DNA of 8,699 nt from Anaerolineae bacterium (lineage in GTDB: Bacteria; Chloroflexota; Anaerolineae; Aggregatilineales; Phototrophicaceae): the NCBI GenBank assembly GCA_020848855.1, contig JADLHH010000406.1, positions 1 through 8,699 of the forward strand, written 5' to 3'. The notes beneath the pieces are model-generated. The model was not told the DNA's origin. It worked only from the letters and a program-made list of their open reading frames with translations, and made no database searches. Below are positions 1 to 6,105 of the stretch, piece after piece. Numbering within the stretch: the first letter of the stretch is position 1; each line of letters begins with the position of its first letter. A program made the translations under genes and the position numbers.

Positions 1-296
1 TATTCCGGTTTTTTGTTTCATATATTGATCGTTCGGCGCGCCATCGACAGCCCGTAATCCGGCAGTTTTTGTGCGTTCAGGACGCATGTCTTAAGCAAGC
101 CCAGCGTTCGCCTCGTGTTACAATTTTGGAATGTGCGTAGGTTTCGTGTTAGGAGGAAGGTTAAAGCCCTCCTTTGTACGCTGAAACATGAATTTCCTGA
201 ATTTTCGCGGGTTTTGAGACGTTGTAAGCAGATTGTTGCACAGGGCGATTTATTGTGTAACCGTAGTTATCAGGTGCTTTTACATCGGGATTGTAA
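1..296. other. Non-coding leader upstream of the receiver gene
   Basis: This stretch has no convincing complete gene. Its base composition is lower in GC and more irregular than the coding DNA to the right. A short reading frame on the minus strand is open from an ATG at 87 (a second in-frame ATG is at 21, reading MKQKTGI) to the left edge. It could be the first codons of a divergent gene outside the window, but it is too short to judge. A reading frame on the plus strand from GTG 115 runs into the receiver gene in another frame and has a Cys/Arg/Trp-rich composition typical of chance. A hairpin at 151-173 is listed separately. I could not define a clear -35/-10 pair for the receiver gene. 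Confidence 0.5.
151..173 (+). other. AGGAGG/CCTCCT inverted repeat in leader
   Basis: AGGAGG at 151-156 is exactly complementary to CCTCCT at 168-173, with an 11-base loop. It is followed by only three T, so it is a poor intrinsic terminator. The left arm is a perfect Shine-Dalgarno core, but no start codon lies at a usable distance: the nearest ATG (188) is 31 bases further on and opens only nine codons. The hairpin would hide an unused ribosome-binding core. It may be a leader structure or chance. Confidence 0.3.
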
Positions 297-728
297 ATGG
301 TCAGAATATTACTGGTCGAAGACCAGGCGAGCCTCCGCAGGCTCGTGGGCGAAGTTCTTGAGTTCAGTGGCTATCAGGTGACAGCCGTCGCTGATGGACG
401 TGACGCGCTGGGGCTGCTGTACTCCGGAGAGGTTTGCCCTGACCTGATTTTGTCCGACTTACTCATGGACTCGCTTGGTGGGGCGGAACTGCTGGACGCC
501 GTGCGCAGCGAATGGCTGTGGCGGGATATCGCCTTTGTAATGATGTCCGGGCAGGATCAGCTCGTCGCGCTGGGCGAACAGCTTCGTCACGAGGTGGACG
601 GCTATATCGCCAAGCCGTTCGGCATCAAGGAAATTCTGGGCGCTGTGCAGCAGGCGCTGGCGCGGCATCAGAATAAAGACACAGATCAGCCGAACGACCT
701 GCCCGGAGACGCCCAGCGCCTCGCCTAG
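297..728 (+). CDS. Stand-alone response regulator receiver protein (CheY-like)
   Basis: This 143-residue protein consists of one receiver (REC) domain, about residues 2-122, plus a short polar tail with no DNA-binding or enzymatic output domain. The family's conserved residues are all visible: the acidic pair E8-D9, the phospho-acceptor D54 at the end of strand 3 (DLILSD), S84 in MMSG as the Ser/Thr switch, Y103 as the aromatic switch, and K106-P107 in the KPF motif. Such proteins take phosphate from a histidine kinase and act by protein contact in the cytoplasm. The start at ATG 297 is supported by GGGA six bases upstream. No histidine kinase, chemotaxis or diguanylate cyclase gene is in view, so partner and output are unknown. 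The gene faces the minus-strand SH3b unit. Confidence 0.93.
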   Translation: MVRILLVEDQASLRRLVGEVLEFSGYQVTAVADGRDALGLLYSGEVCPDLILSDLLMDSLGGAELLDAVRSEWLWRDIAFVMMSGQDQLVALGEQLRHEVDGYIAKPFGIKEILGAVQQALARHQNKDTDQPNDLPGDAQRLA

Positions 729-747
729 CTTCGGACACTCGCCGCAG

Positions 748-766
748 CCCGTCAATGACTGACGGG
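748..766. terminator. GC-rich hairpin between convergent genes
   Basis: CCCGTCA at 748-754 pairs perfectly with TGACGGG at 760-766 around a five-base loop. It lies 20 bp past the stop of the receiver gene and about 70 bp past the stop of the opposing 107-residue gene, where a shared transcription end would be expected. No run of T follows on either strand, so this is not a classical intrinsic terminator. It may be a T-less terminator or an mRNA end-stabilising structure. Confidence 0.4.
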
Positions 767-838
767 AAGCACGCGAATCCTACAGCAATATCCCCTGCAC
801 GTTTCCGTGTCCCCGCCGAGCACCTTCACGTTGCTCGA

Positions 839-1162
839 TTAGTGCGCGAAGTAGCCAAAGTCGATATAGCCGCAGCGTTCATCGGGCTGCTCGCACGGCG
901 CAACCCCGTGGTCTTTGAAGATGAATATGCGCTTATCGTGGCGCTTCAGCTTCTTCTTGAGATTGTTCCACTGTGATTTGCTCGGTGTCTCGACGTTCCC
1001 AAGATACGCGAGGCTGAAAACCACCCGGAAATGTCCATCTTCGAACGGAATCAGGCGGCGGAAATAGGTTTTTTCTGGCGCGTTCGGGTGTGAGAGCGCC
1101 TGAGTCAGGAAGGCGGCGACCGTTTCGGATGAACGATGCTGAAATTCGGGCAGTTCTTTCAC
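839..1162 (-). CDS. Small conserved-looking protein of unknown function
   Basis: This 107-residue soluble protein has no signal peptide or membrane segment. I do not recognise a named family, though the style resembles short hypothetical proteins of Chloroflexota. Visible parts are an amphipathic N-terminus, a beta-rich centre (HFRVVFSLAYLG, about residues 44-55), a strongly basic segment NNLKKKLKRHDKR (66-78), and a C-terminus with two Cys (C90, C97) ending GYIDFGYFAH. The basic patch could bind nucleic acid, but that is inference. The start is GTG at 1162; there is no ATG. AAGG at 1175-1172 lies nine bases upstream and overlaps the stop codon (TAAGG) of the SH3b gene, eleven bases away, so the two are probably translated from one mRNA. 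Overlapping frames on the other strand look like shadows. Confidence 0.7.
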   Translation of the reverse strand: MKELPEFQHRSSETVAAFLTQALSHPNAPEKTYFRRLIPFEDGHFRVVFSLAYLGNVETPSKSQWNNLKKKLKRHDKRIFIFKDHGVAPCEQPDERCGYIDFGYFAH

Positions 1163-1173
1163 AGGGAGATACC

Positions 1174-2016
1174 TTACGACGCGCCAATCGGCAGCAGACT
1201 AAGATCACCGTGCGTTGTGACCAGCGCGCGAATCAGCCAGCCGACTTCTTCCGCAAATGCCACCCGGAGCCACGTCCCGTCGATGTCACTGCGTCCGTCC
1301 GCCTGCAGCGACGTTTCATACGGAACCACGCCGATCACCGGCGATTCCAGCAGCGGGTCGGCATGGAGGTTCACGTTGTAGCGCGTGACGACTTCCACCG
1401 TGTCCGGCGGCTCTTCCGTTTCGTCATTATCCTCTGGTTGAGCAACGTCGATATCTTCTATCGCACCGGTCAGGGAAACGACGAAAAATGCGACCCAACC
1501 AGAGGTATCCCCGTAAGCGATACGCAGCCAGCGGTCGTCAGCGCTGCGTCCGGTCACGTCCGCCGTGCTGCCTGCGTCCAGATCGCCCAGCGAAACGTAA
1601 TCCAGCCCCGGACCGGTACGCACATTGACGGTTCGGTACGCCGTGACGTATATATCGGTCGAAGCGCTTGGCGCGGGCGACGTGGGCGGGGGCGGTACGT
1701 TAGCTTGTCCATCACGCGGCGCGACAATTTCCAGACCGGTGGTGGGACTTAACACCGTCACCGTGAAGTAAGCAACCCAACCTTCGCGCCCGTCGAAGGC
1801 GACGCGCAGCCAGTTACTGTCTTCATCACTCCGCCCGGTAACCTGCACCTCGTCGCCGCTGGTCAACTGACCGATAATGTCGTATTGTGTACCAGGACCG
1901 CTGCGCACGTTGACGGTTCGGTACGCCTGAGCCAGAACGCTGTCCTGCGCCAGTACGGCTCCGGCTACCAGCGTCGCGGTCAAGAGCGACAGGGCGAATT
2001 TCATGCACTTGATCAT
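1174..2016 (-). CDS. Secreted protein with three bacterial SH3 (SH3b) domains
   Basis: From ATG 2016 the protein has 280 residues. It begins with a Sec-type signal peptide: K4 and K7, a hydrophobic stretch about 8-21, and a VLA-Q cleavage site near residue 23, without a lipobox Cys. Three SH3b repeats follow at about 31-88, 125-182 and 208-266. The first two carry the hallmark YRTVNVR[ST]GPG, W-LR-A and GWVA motifs; the third is diverged (YNVNLHADP, GTWLRVAF, GWLIRAL). Linkers are Pro-rich (PPPPTSPAPS) and acidic (QPEDNDETEEPP). SH3b domains usually bind cell-wall or other extracellular ligands; no hydrolase domain is attached, so an adhesive or scaffold role outside the membrane is likely. 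ATG 2016 is preferred over TTG 2022 and ATG 2004 because GAGAG lies six bases before it. It probably forms an operon with the 107-residue gene. Confidence 0.88.
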   Translation of the reverse strand: MIKCMKFALSLLTATLVAGAVLAQDSVLAQAYRTVNVRSGPGTQYDIIGQLTSGDEVQVTGRSDEDSNWLRVAFDGREGWVAYFTVTVLSPTTGLEIVAPRDGQANVPPPPTSPAPSASTDIYVTAYRTVNVRTGPGLDYVSLGDLDAGSTADVTGRSADDRWLRIAYGDTSGWVAFFVVSLTGAIEDIDVAQPEDNDETEEPPDTVEVVTRYNVNLHADPLLESPVIGVVPYETSLQADGRSDIDGTWLRVAFAEEVGWLIRALVTTHGDLSLLPIGAS

Positions 2017-2022
2017 GAGCAA

Positions 2023-2027
2023 CTCTC
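2023..2027 (-). promoter_or_regulatory. Ribosome binding site of the SH3b gene
   Basis: GAGAG (read on the minus strand) lies six bases before ATG 2016. It directly abuts TTG 2022, which rules that codon out as the start. ATG 2004 has no comparable site. Confidence 0.55.
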
Positions 2028-2041
2028 ACGTACCTGACAAC

Positions 2042-2073
2042 CGGCGGACAAGCCGCCGCGACAGAATTGTAAT
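2042..2073. promoter_or_regulatory. Candidate divergent promoter region with inverted repeat
   Basis: On the plus strand CGGACA (2045-2050) and TGTAAT (2068-2073) are 17 bp apart, matching the -35/-10 consensus at nine of twelve bases. This would start the methyltransferase mRNA about 30 bases before its ATG. On the minus strand the same bases read TACAAT (2071-2066), a good -10 for the SH3b gene, though without a clear -35. CGGCGG (2042-2047) and CCGCCG (2053-2058) form an inverted repeat with a five-base gap over the plus-strand -35. The call rests on consensus matching by eye. Confidence 0.35.
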
Positions 2074-2109
2074 CCCGATCACCCGCAAAAGACTACGGTC
2101 AGTCACCGG

Positions 2110-3150
2110 ATGAAGCCTATATACCGTTGTGAAGCCGAAGTCACCGAGGGACTGGAGTTCATCAGCGCTGCCGAGCTGAGGCGAATCGGTGCGACCGATA
2201 TTGAACAGCGTCGCGGCGAAATTGGCTTCCAATTTTCGGGCGAACTCGCCAGGCTGCTTAGCCTCAGAACCGTTCAATCGGTCTCACTGGTGCAGGCATA
2301 CCCCGTCCCGCGTCCACGCGCACTGCTCAGCAACGAATATCTGCCGCTCCTGATCGGTCAGATCGAGGCAGCGCGTCGCCTCTCGCCGCCGGATGCGTAT
2401 CGGACATTCGTGATTGCCGCCGCCGGGTCGGATTCGTCGGTGATGCAGCGCATCAGGACGACCATCGCCGAAAAGACCGGGTTAGCCTTCGGCAGCGACA
2501 AGGGCGACCTGTGGATACGCATTCGCCCAGGTGCCGGGAGTCAGGTGAAGGCGTCCGGGTGGGAAACACTCGTCCGGCTGACGCCGCGCCCGCTGGTGAC
2601 ACGTCCCTGGCGTATCTGCAACCTGGAAGGCGCGCTCAACGCGGCGACCGCCCACGCCATGATCGAACTGACGCGCCCGCAGCCCGCCGATGTTTTCCTG
2701 AACCTCGGCTGTGGCTCCGGCACGCTGATGATCGAGCGCCTCGCGCACAGCCCGTGTGAACTCGCGCTCGGCATCGACCTCGATTCCGCGAATCTGCGCT
2801 GCGCCCGCGCCAACATCGACGCCAGCGGCAGCACCAGGACGCTGAAGCTTCTGTTGGCGGATATGGCACTCCTGCCGGTGCCAGCCGACACGGTCAGCGC
2901 CTTGTGTGCTGATCTGCCGTTCGGGCAGTTGAGTGGTTCGCACGCGGCGAACCAGCAACTGTACCCGAAGATGCTCGCTGAAGCCGCCCGCGTTGCCCGC
3001 AGCGACGCCCGCTTCGTCCTGATCACGCACGAAGTCCGCTTGATGGAGAGCCTGCTGAGGTCGGATCGTAACTGGCTCACCGAGCGGGAAATCCGCGTGA
3101 ACCTGCGTGGTTTGCACCCGCGTATCTATGTTCTCCGGCGCTCAGTCTGA
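2110..3150 (+). CDS. THUMP-domain RNA methyltransferase (RlmL/Trm14-like, COG0116 type)
   Basis: This 346-residue protein is probably a SAM-dependent RNA methyltransferase making N2-methylguanosine in tRNA or rRNA. The N-terminal half has the ferredoxin-like plus THUMP layout: a start like VTEGLEFISAAELRRIGA (11-28) and an RNA-binding region to about 145. The C-terminal half is a Rossmann-fold methyltransferase: motif I NLGCGSG (198-204), motif II GIDLD (221-225), an acidic residue D251 in ADMALLP, and motif IV DLPFG (268-272). DLPFG replaces the more common DPPYG/NPPFG, a variant I recall in THUMPD3/Trm14-like guanine-N2 enzymes. LNAATAHAMIEL (176-187) matches the conserved segment before motif I. 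Length fits the short single-methyltransferase forms, not the fused RlmKL. It starts at ATG 2110 with a weak ribosome site. The exact target base cannot be read from sequence. Confidence 0.87.
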   Translation: MKPIYRCEAEVTEGLEFISAAELRRIGATDIEQRRGEIGFQFSGELARLLSLRTVQSVSLVQAYPVPRPRALLSNEYLPLLIGQIEAARRLSPPDAYRTFVIAAAGSDSSVMQRIRTTIAEKTGLAFGSDKGDLWIRIRPGAGSQVKASGWETLVRLTPRPLVTRPWRICNLEGALNAATAHAMIELTRPQPADVFLNLGCGSGTLMIERLAHSPCELALGIDLDSANLRCARANIDASGSTRTLKLLLADMALLPVPADTVSALCADLPFGQLSGSHAANQQLYPKMLAEAARVARSDARFVLITHEVRLMESLLRSDRNWLTEREIRVNLRGLHPRIYVLRRSV

Positions 3151-5079
3151 ACGCACCAGCCACATGAACTGATACGGTTGCAGCCGGACAACGCTGTTAA
3201 TCGTTAGCCCCTCGCCCGTCAGCAGGTCATACGCCTCGTAGATCGGGAACCACTCGTTCTGTATTGTACGCGGATCGACCTGCTGCGAGAATTCGGAGAA
3301 GTTCGCTAGCACCAGCAGCGTATTATGCCGGGTGTAGCCCAGCACCGCCGGGTTGCCGGTGAAGATGAAGTGGGTTTCGCCGTCCGCCAGCGCCGGCGTC
3401 GCCTTCCGCAGTTGGATCAAATCGCGCAGCGCGCCAAATAGCTGCCCCTCGTCGGTCGTTTCGTCGAAGCGCCGCTCATAGCGTTCTGTGTCCGCCGCCG
3501 GTCGATGCACCCAGCGGCTGTCATCAGCTTTGTCGGGGTCGTCACGGTAACGGTAATCGTTCAGCGTCCCGATCTCGTCGCCGAGGTAGACCAGGGGGAT
3601 GCCGCCGACACTCAGAATAATGCTGTGGATCATGATAATCCGCTGCAGCGCTGTCGCCCGGTAGGCTGCGTCGCTCAGGCGGATCGCTTTCTCAAGTCCC
3701 GCCAGCGATGCCGTCGTCCCCGAAATGCGCATATCCAGCGTGCGCGGGTTGAAGTTGAACGGCAGCCCGGTGGCGAAACTGCCGGGAAACCGCCCCAGAT
3801 AAAACAGGTTGAGGAAATAGCGGTGGTCTGCCGGGTTGATGCCCATTTCCTCGGCGTCTTCGTCGGCGAAGCCCCAGCCGATGTCGTCGTGCGAACGCAC
3901 ATAGTTGATCCATGCGCAGCCCGGCGGCAGCCCGAACTGCTTGTTCATTGTGTGTCGCAGAAAGTCGGTATTGCGCGTCGCCAGCGCTTCCCAGATCGCC
4001 ACCATCAGGATCGGGTTATACGAAAGCTGGCACTCGTTCGAATCGACATAGCTGCGCACGTGCAGCGGGTGAACAATCGCCTCGGATTTGAACAGCAGGG
4101 CAGGGGCAGCCATTCGCGCGAAAGCATTGAACGCCCGGATGATCATGTGCACCTGCGGCAGATTTTCGCTGTTCGTCCCCATTTGCTTCCAAACAAACGG
4201 CACAGCATCCAGCCGCAGTATTTCCGCTCCCTGGTTCGCGAGGAACAGGATTTCGCTCAGCATCGCCCGGAACACTTCAGGATTCTCGTAGTTGAGGTCC
4301 CACTGGTTGTTATGGAACGTCGTCCACACCCACTGGTTGATTTCGCCGCGATACGTAAAGCTCCCTGGCGCCTGTTCCGGGAAAATCTCGCGCAGCGACG
4401 GCTCGTACTGGTCGGGAACGGATCGGTCGGGGAACATGCGGTAGTAAGCCTGATACTGCCGGTCGCCACCCAGCGCTCGCTGCGCCCATTCGTGTTCGTC
4501 GGAGGTGTGGTTGAACACCACGTCCATGCACAGACTGATGCCGTGCTCGCGCAGTTCAACGGCAAGATCGGCAAGCTGCGCCATCGTCCCCAGCGCCGGG
4601 TTTACTTCGCGAAAGTCGCTCACCGCGTAGCCGCCGTCGTTCTGCGCGTCCGGTGTGCGGTACAGCGGCATCAGGTGGAGATACGTCAGCCCAAGTTCCT
4701 CGAAATAGGGTATCCGCCCCCGCAGCCCATCGAGAGTCCCCGCAAACAGGTCGACGTAGCAGACTGCGCCCATCATCGTCTGGCTTTGAAACCAGTCCGG
4801 GTCCGCGCTGCGTTTCATGTCGAGCGCCTTCAGTTCCGCCGACCGCCGGATGAATGCCGCCGCCGCTGTACGCAGCGCATCTTCCAGATGATAGAAGAAG
4901 TCGTAGTGACCGCCGTACAAGCCGAAGTACATCCGAAACGCGTCGGCGAAGTGCGCCTTGACCCGCTCCAGGAATACCGCGCCTTCGGGTTCGCCAGTCA
5001 GCGCCGCTTCCAGGCGTGGCAGCAGCCGCGCCAGTGTCAGTTCCGCTTGTTCGTCCAGCCAGATTTTGCCCCCAAACAT
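3142..5079 (-). CDS. Amylosucrase (GH13 subfamily 4)
   Basis: Amylosucrase (EC 2.4.1.4) moves glucose from sucrose onto an alpha-1,4-glucan and releases fructose. From ATG 5079 the protein has 645 residues (Neisseria polysaccharea enzyme: 636) and, as I remember that enzyme, matches it along its length: a helical N-terminal domain to about 90, the (beta/alpha)8 barrel, and a C-terminal beta domain ending LQPYQFMWL. Catalytic residues are nucleophile D291 (ILRLDAV), acid/base E333 (FKSEAIVHP) and stabiliser D398 (VRSHDDIGW). The sucrose-pocket salt-bridge pair is D148 (NDGGYAV) and R522 (DDSRW). Equivalents of the glucan-binding arginines R226, R415 and R446 are kept (R230, R420, R451), favouring transglucosylation over plain hydrolysis. 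There is no signal peptide, so it is probably cytoplasmic. An eight-residue insertion lies near 460. Sucrose hydrolase remains an alternative. Confidence 0.92.
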   Translation of the reverse strand: MFGGKIWLDEQAELTLARLLPRLEAALTGEPEGAVFLERVKAHFADAFRMYFGLYGGHYDFFYHLEDALRTAAAAFIRRSAELKALDMKRSADPDWFQSQTMMGAVCYVDLFAGTLDGLRGRIPYFEELGLTYLHLMPLYRTPDAQNDGGYAVSDFREVNPALGTMAQLADLAVELREHGISLCMDVVFNHTSDEHEWAQRALGGDRQYQAYYRMFPDRSVPDQYEPSLREIFPEQAPGSFTYRGEINQWVWTTFHNNQWDLNYENPEVFRAMLSEILFLANQGAEILRLDAVPFVWKQMGTNSENLPQVHMIIRAFNAFARMAAPALLFKSEAIVHPLHVRSYVDSNECQLSYNPILMVAIWEALATRNTDFLRHTMNKQFGLPPGCAWINYVRSHDDIGWGFADEDAEEMGINPADHRYFLNLFYLGRFPGSFATGLPFNFNPRTLDMRISGTTASLAGLEKAIRLSDAAYRATALQRIIMIHSIILSVGGIPLVYLGDEIGTLNDYRYRDDPDKADDSRWVHRPAADTERYERRFDETTDEGQLFGALRDLIQLRKATPALADGETHFIFTGNPAVLGYTRHNTLLVLANFSEFSQQVDPRTIQNEWFPIYEAYDLLTGEGLTINSVVRLQPYQFMWLVRSD

Positions 5080-5086
5080 CGACACG

Positions 5087-5091
5087 CTCCT
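5087..5091 (-). promoter_or_regulatory. Ribosome binding site of the amylosucrase gene
   Basis: AGGAG on the minus strand lies seven bases before ATG 5079 and only one base before GTG 5085. This decides the start in favour of ATG and removes two residues from the longest reading frame. Confidence 0.7.
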
Positions 5092-5150
5092 ATCCTGGCA
5101 ACCGAACCCCAGTGGTTATCGCCGCTCGTCACGCTGGAGCCGCAGGCGCT

Positions 5151-5156
5151 ATTGTA
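5151..5156 (-). promoter_or_regulatory. Candidate -10 element of the amylosucrase gene
   Basis: TACAAT on the minus strand matches the -10 consensus at five of six bases, about 70 bases before the start codon. No good -35 lies at 16-18 bp. The same hexamer sits before the SH3b gene. Confidence 0.3.
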
Positions 5157-5214
5157 CTCACAGACTGCCGACGGTGCGAGGCTGCGGCATTCGCCCAAAA
5201 TGATGCCATCACGA

Positions 5215-5244
5215 TTCGCAACCGCGCCCAAAACGCTCTACGAT
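5215..5244 (+). promoter_or_regulatory. Candidate promoter of the aldolase-oxidoreductase-kinase operon
   Basis: TTCGCA (5215-5220) and TACGAT (5239-5244) are separated by 18 bp, a weak match to -35/-10, and sit 28 bp before the aldolase ATG. They fall between two copies of ATGCCAT (5203-5209 and 5246-5252), which could be half-sites for a regulator. The call is by eye only. Confidence 0.25.
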
Positions 5245-5261
5245 CATGCCATTTGACACTT

Positions 5262-5267
5262 AGGGGG
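5262..5267 (+). promoter_or_regulatory. Ribosome binding site of the aldolase gene
   Basis: AGGGGG lies four bases before ATG 5272. It is purine-rich and close to the start, and supports that ATG as the operon's first start codon. Confidence 0.5.
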
Positions 5268-5271
5268 ATTC

Positions 5272-6105
5272 ATGAGCAACATTGCACGACTCAATCGGCT
5301 TTTCGGCGCGGACGGCAAATGCTTCGACGTGGCAGTCGATCATGGCTTTTTCGGCGAACGCAGCTTTCTGGACGGTATCGAGGATATGTCGAGCGTAGTC
5401 GCCACGCTGGCCGATGCCAATCCCGACGCTATCCAGCTCAGCGTCGGGCAGGCGCCGCTCCTGCAGAATATCCCCGGCAAAGCAAAGCCAGCGCTGGTGC
5501 TGCGTACCGATATCGCCAACGTCTACGGCAAAACCCTGCCGAAGACCCTGTTCAGCCACGTGATTCACGAGCCGCTCGAACAGGCGCTCCGTCTGGATGC
5601 TGCCTGCGTCGTGGTCAACCTGTTCAACTTGCCAGACCAGCCGGATGTTTACAGCCAGTGTGTGCAGAACATCGCTCAGCTCAAGCCGCTCTGTGAGCGC
5701 TGCGGGATGCCGCTGATGATCGAGCCGCTGGTGATGAAGGACAACCTGAACGCGGGCGGCTACATGGTTGACGGCGACATCGACAAGATTCTGCCGCTGG
5801 TCAGGCAGGCGGTCGAACTCGGCGCGGACATCATCAAAGCTGACCCATGCGACAATCCCAGTGAATACCATCGCGTAATCGAGATCGCGGGTGGTAAGCC
5901 GGTGTTAGTGCGCGGCGGCGGTAAAGTCTCGGAAGCCGAAATCCTGCGCCGCACCCACGAATTGATGGGGCGGGGAGCAAAGGGCATCGTCTACGGTCGC
6001 AACGTCATCCAGCACGCCAACCCGGCGGGTATGACACGAGCGCTAATGGCAGTTGTCCACGACGGCGCTTCGCCCGACGCCGCGCTCAAATATCTGGAGG
6101 CGTAG
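5272..6105 (+). CDS. Class I aldolase of the DhnA/LsrF family (COG1830)
   Basis: This 277-residue TIM-barrel protein has the features of Schiff-base aldolases related to archaeal fructose-bisphosphate aldolase, 2-amino-3,7-dideoxy-D-threo-hept-6-ulosonate synthase and the AI-2 enzyme LsrF. Visible motifs are the N-terminal VDHGFFG (22-28), MIEPLV (149-154), the Schiff-base lysine K189 in ADIIKADP, the phosphate-binding loops VLVRGGGK (211-218) and GIVYGRNV (238-245), and the C-terminal helix. Full length is as expected. The phosphate loops suggest a phosphorylated substrate, fitting with the kinase two genes downstream. It is the first gene of a three-gene operon; its TAG stop directly abuts the next ATG. 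Which sugar phosphate it cleaves (fructose bisphosphate, a keto-sugar acid or a sulfosugar) is not shown by the sequence. Family assignment is strong, reaction unassigned. Confidence 0.9.
   Translation: MSNIARLNRLFGADGKCFDVAVDHGFFGERSFLDGIEDMSSVVATLADANPDAIQLSVGQAPLLQNIPGKAKPALVLRTDIANVYGKTLPKTLFSHVIHEPLEQALRLDAACVVVNLFNLPDQPDVYSQCVQNIAQLKPLCERCGMPLMIEPLVMKDNLNAGGYMVDGDIDKILPLVRQAVELGADIIKADPCDNPSEYHRVIEIAGGKPVLVRGGGKVSEAEILRRTHELMGRGAKGIVYGRNVIQHANPAGMTRALMAVVHDGASPDAALKYLEA
6096..6100 (+). promoter_or_regulatory. Ribosome binding site of the Gfo/Idh gene, inside the aldolase gene
   Basis: GGAGG lies within the last codons of the aldolase gene, five bases before ATG 6106. It is the best ribosome site in the operon and implies coupled translation across the TAG/ATG junction. 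Confidence 0.65.

Noticed and set aside
72..86. TGCGT/ACGCA hairpin next to TTTTT, as a terminator
   Set aside because: The T run lies on the wrong side of the stem for either strand, so it cannot work as an intrinsic terminator.
1..87. Possible start of a divergent minus-strand gene (ATG at 87 or 21)
   Set aside because: It is open to the edge but only 29 or 7 codons are visible, and neither start has a convincing ribosome site.
1090..1752. A 220-codon plus-strand open frame opposite the SH3b gene
   Set aside because: The translation is Arg-rich and without motifs. The minus strand gives a signal peptide and three SH3b domains.
2482..3117. A 211-codon minus-strand open frame opposite the methyltransferase gene
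   Set aside because: It is the shadow of the THUMP methyltransferase, which has clear SAM-binding motifs on the plus strand.
3505..5256. A 583-codon open frame on the plus strand opposite the amylosucrase gene
   Set aside because: It is the antisense shadow of a gene with strong third-position GC bias. Its translation is rich in Arg, His and Gln with no family motifs, while the opposite strand encodes a full amylosucrase.
5260..5871. A 203-codon minus-strand open frame opposite the aldolase gene
   Set aside because: No family features, and it covers the ribosome site and catalytic region of the well-supported aldolase.
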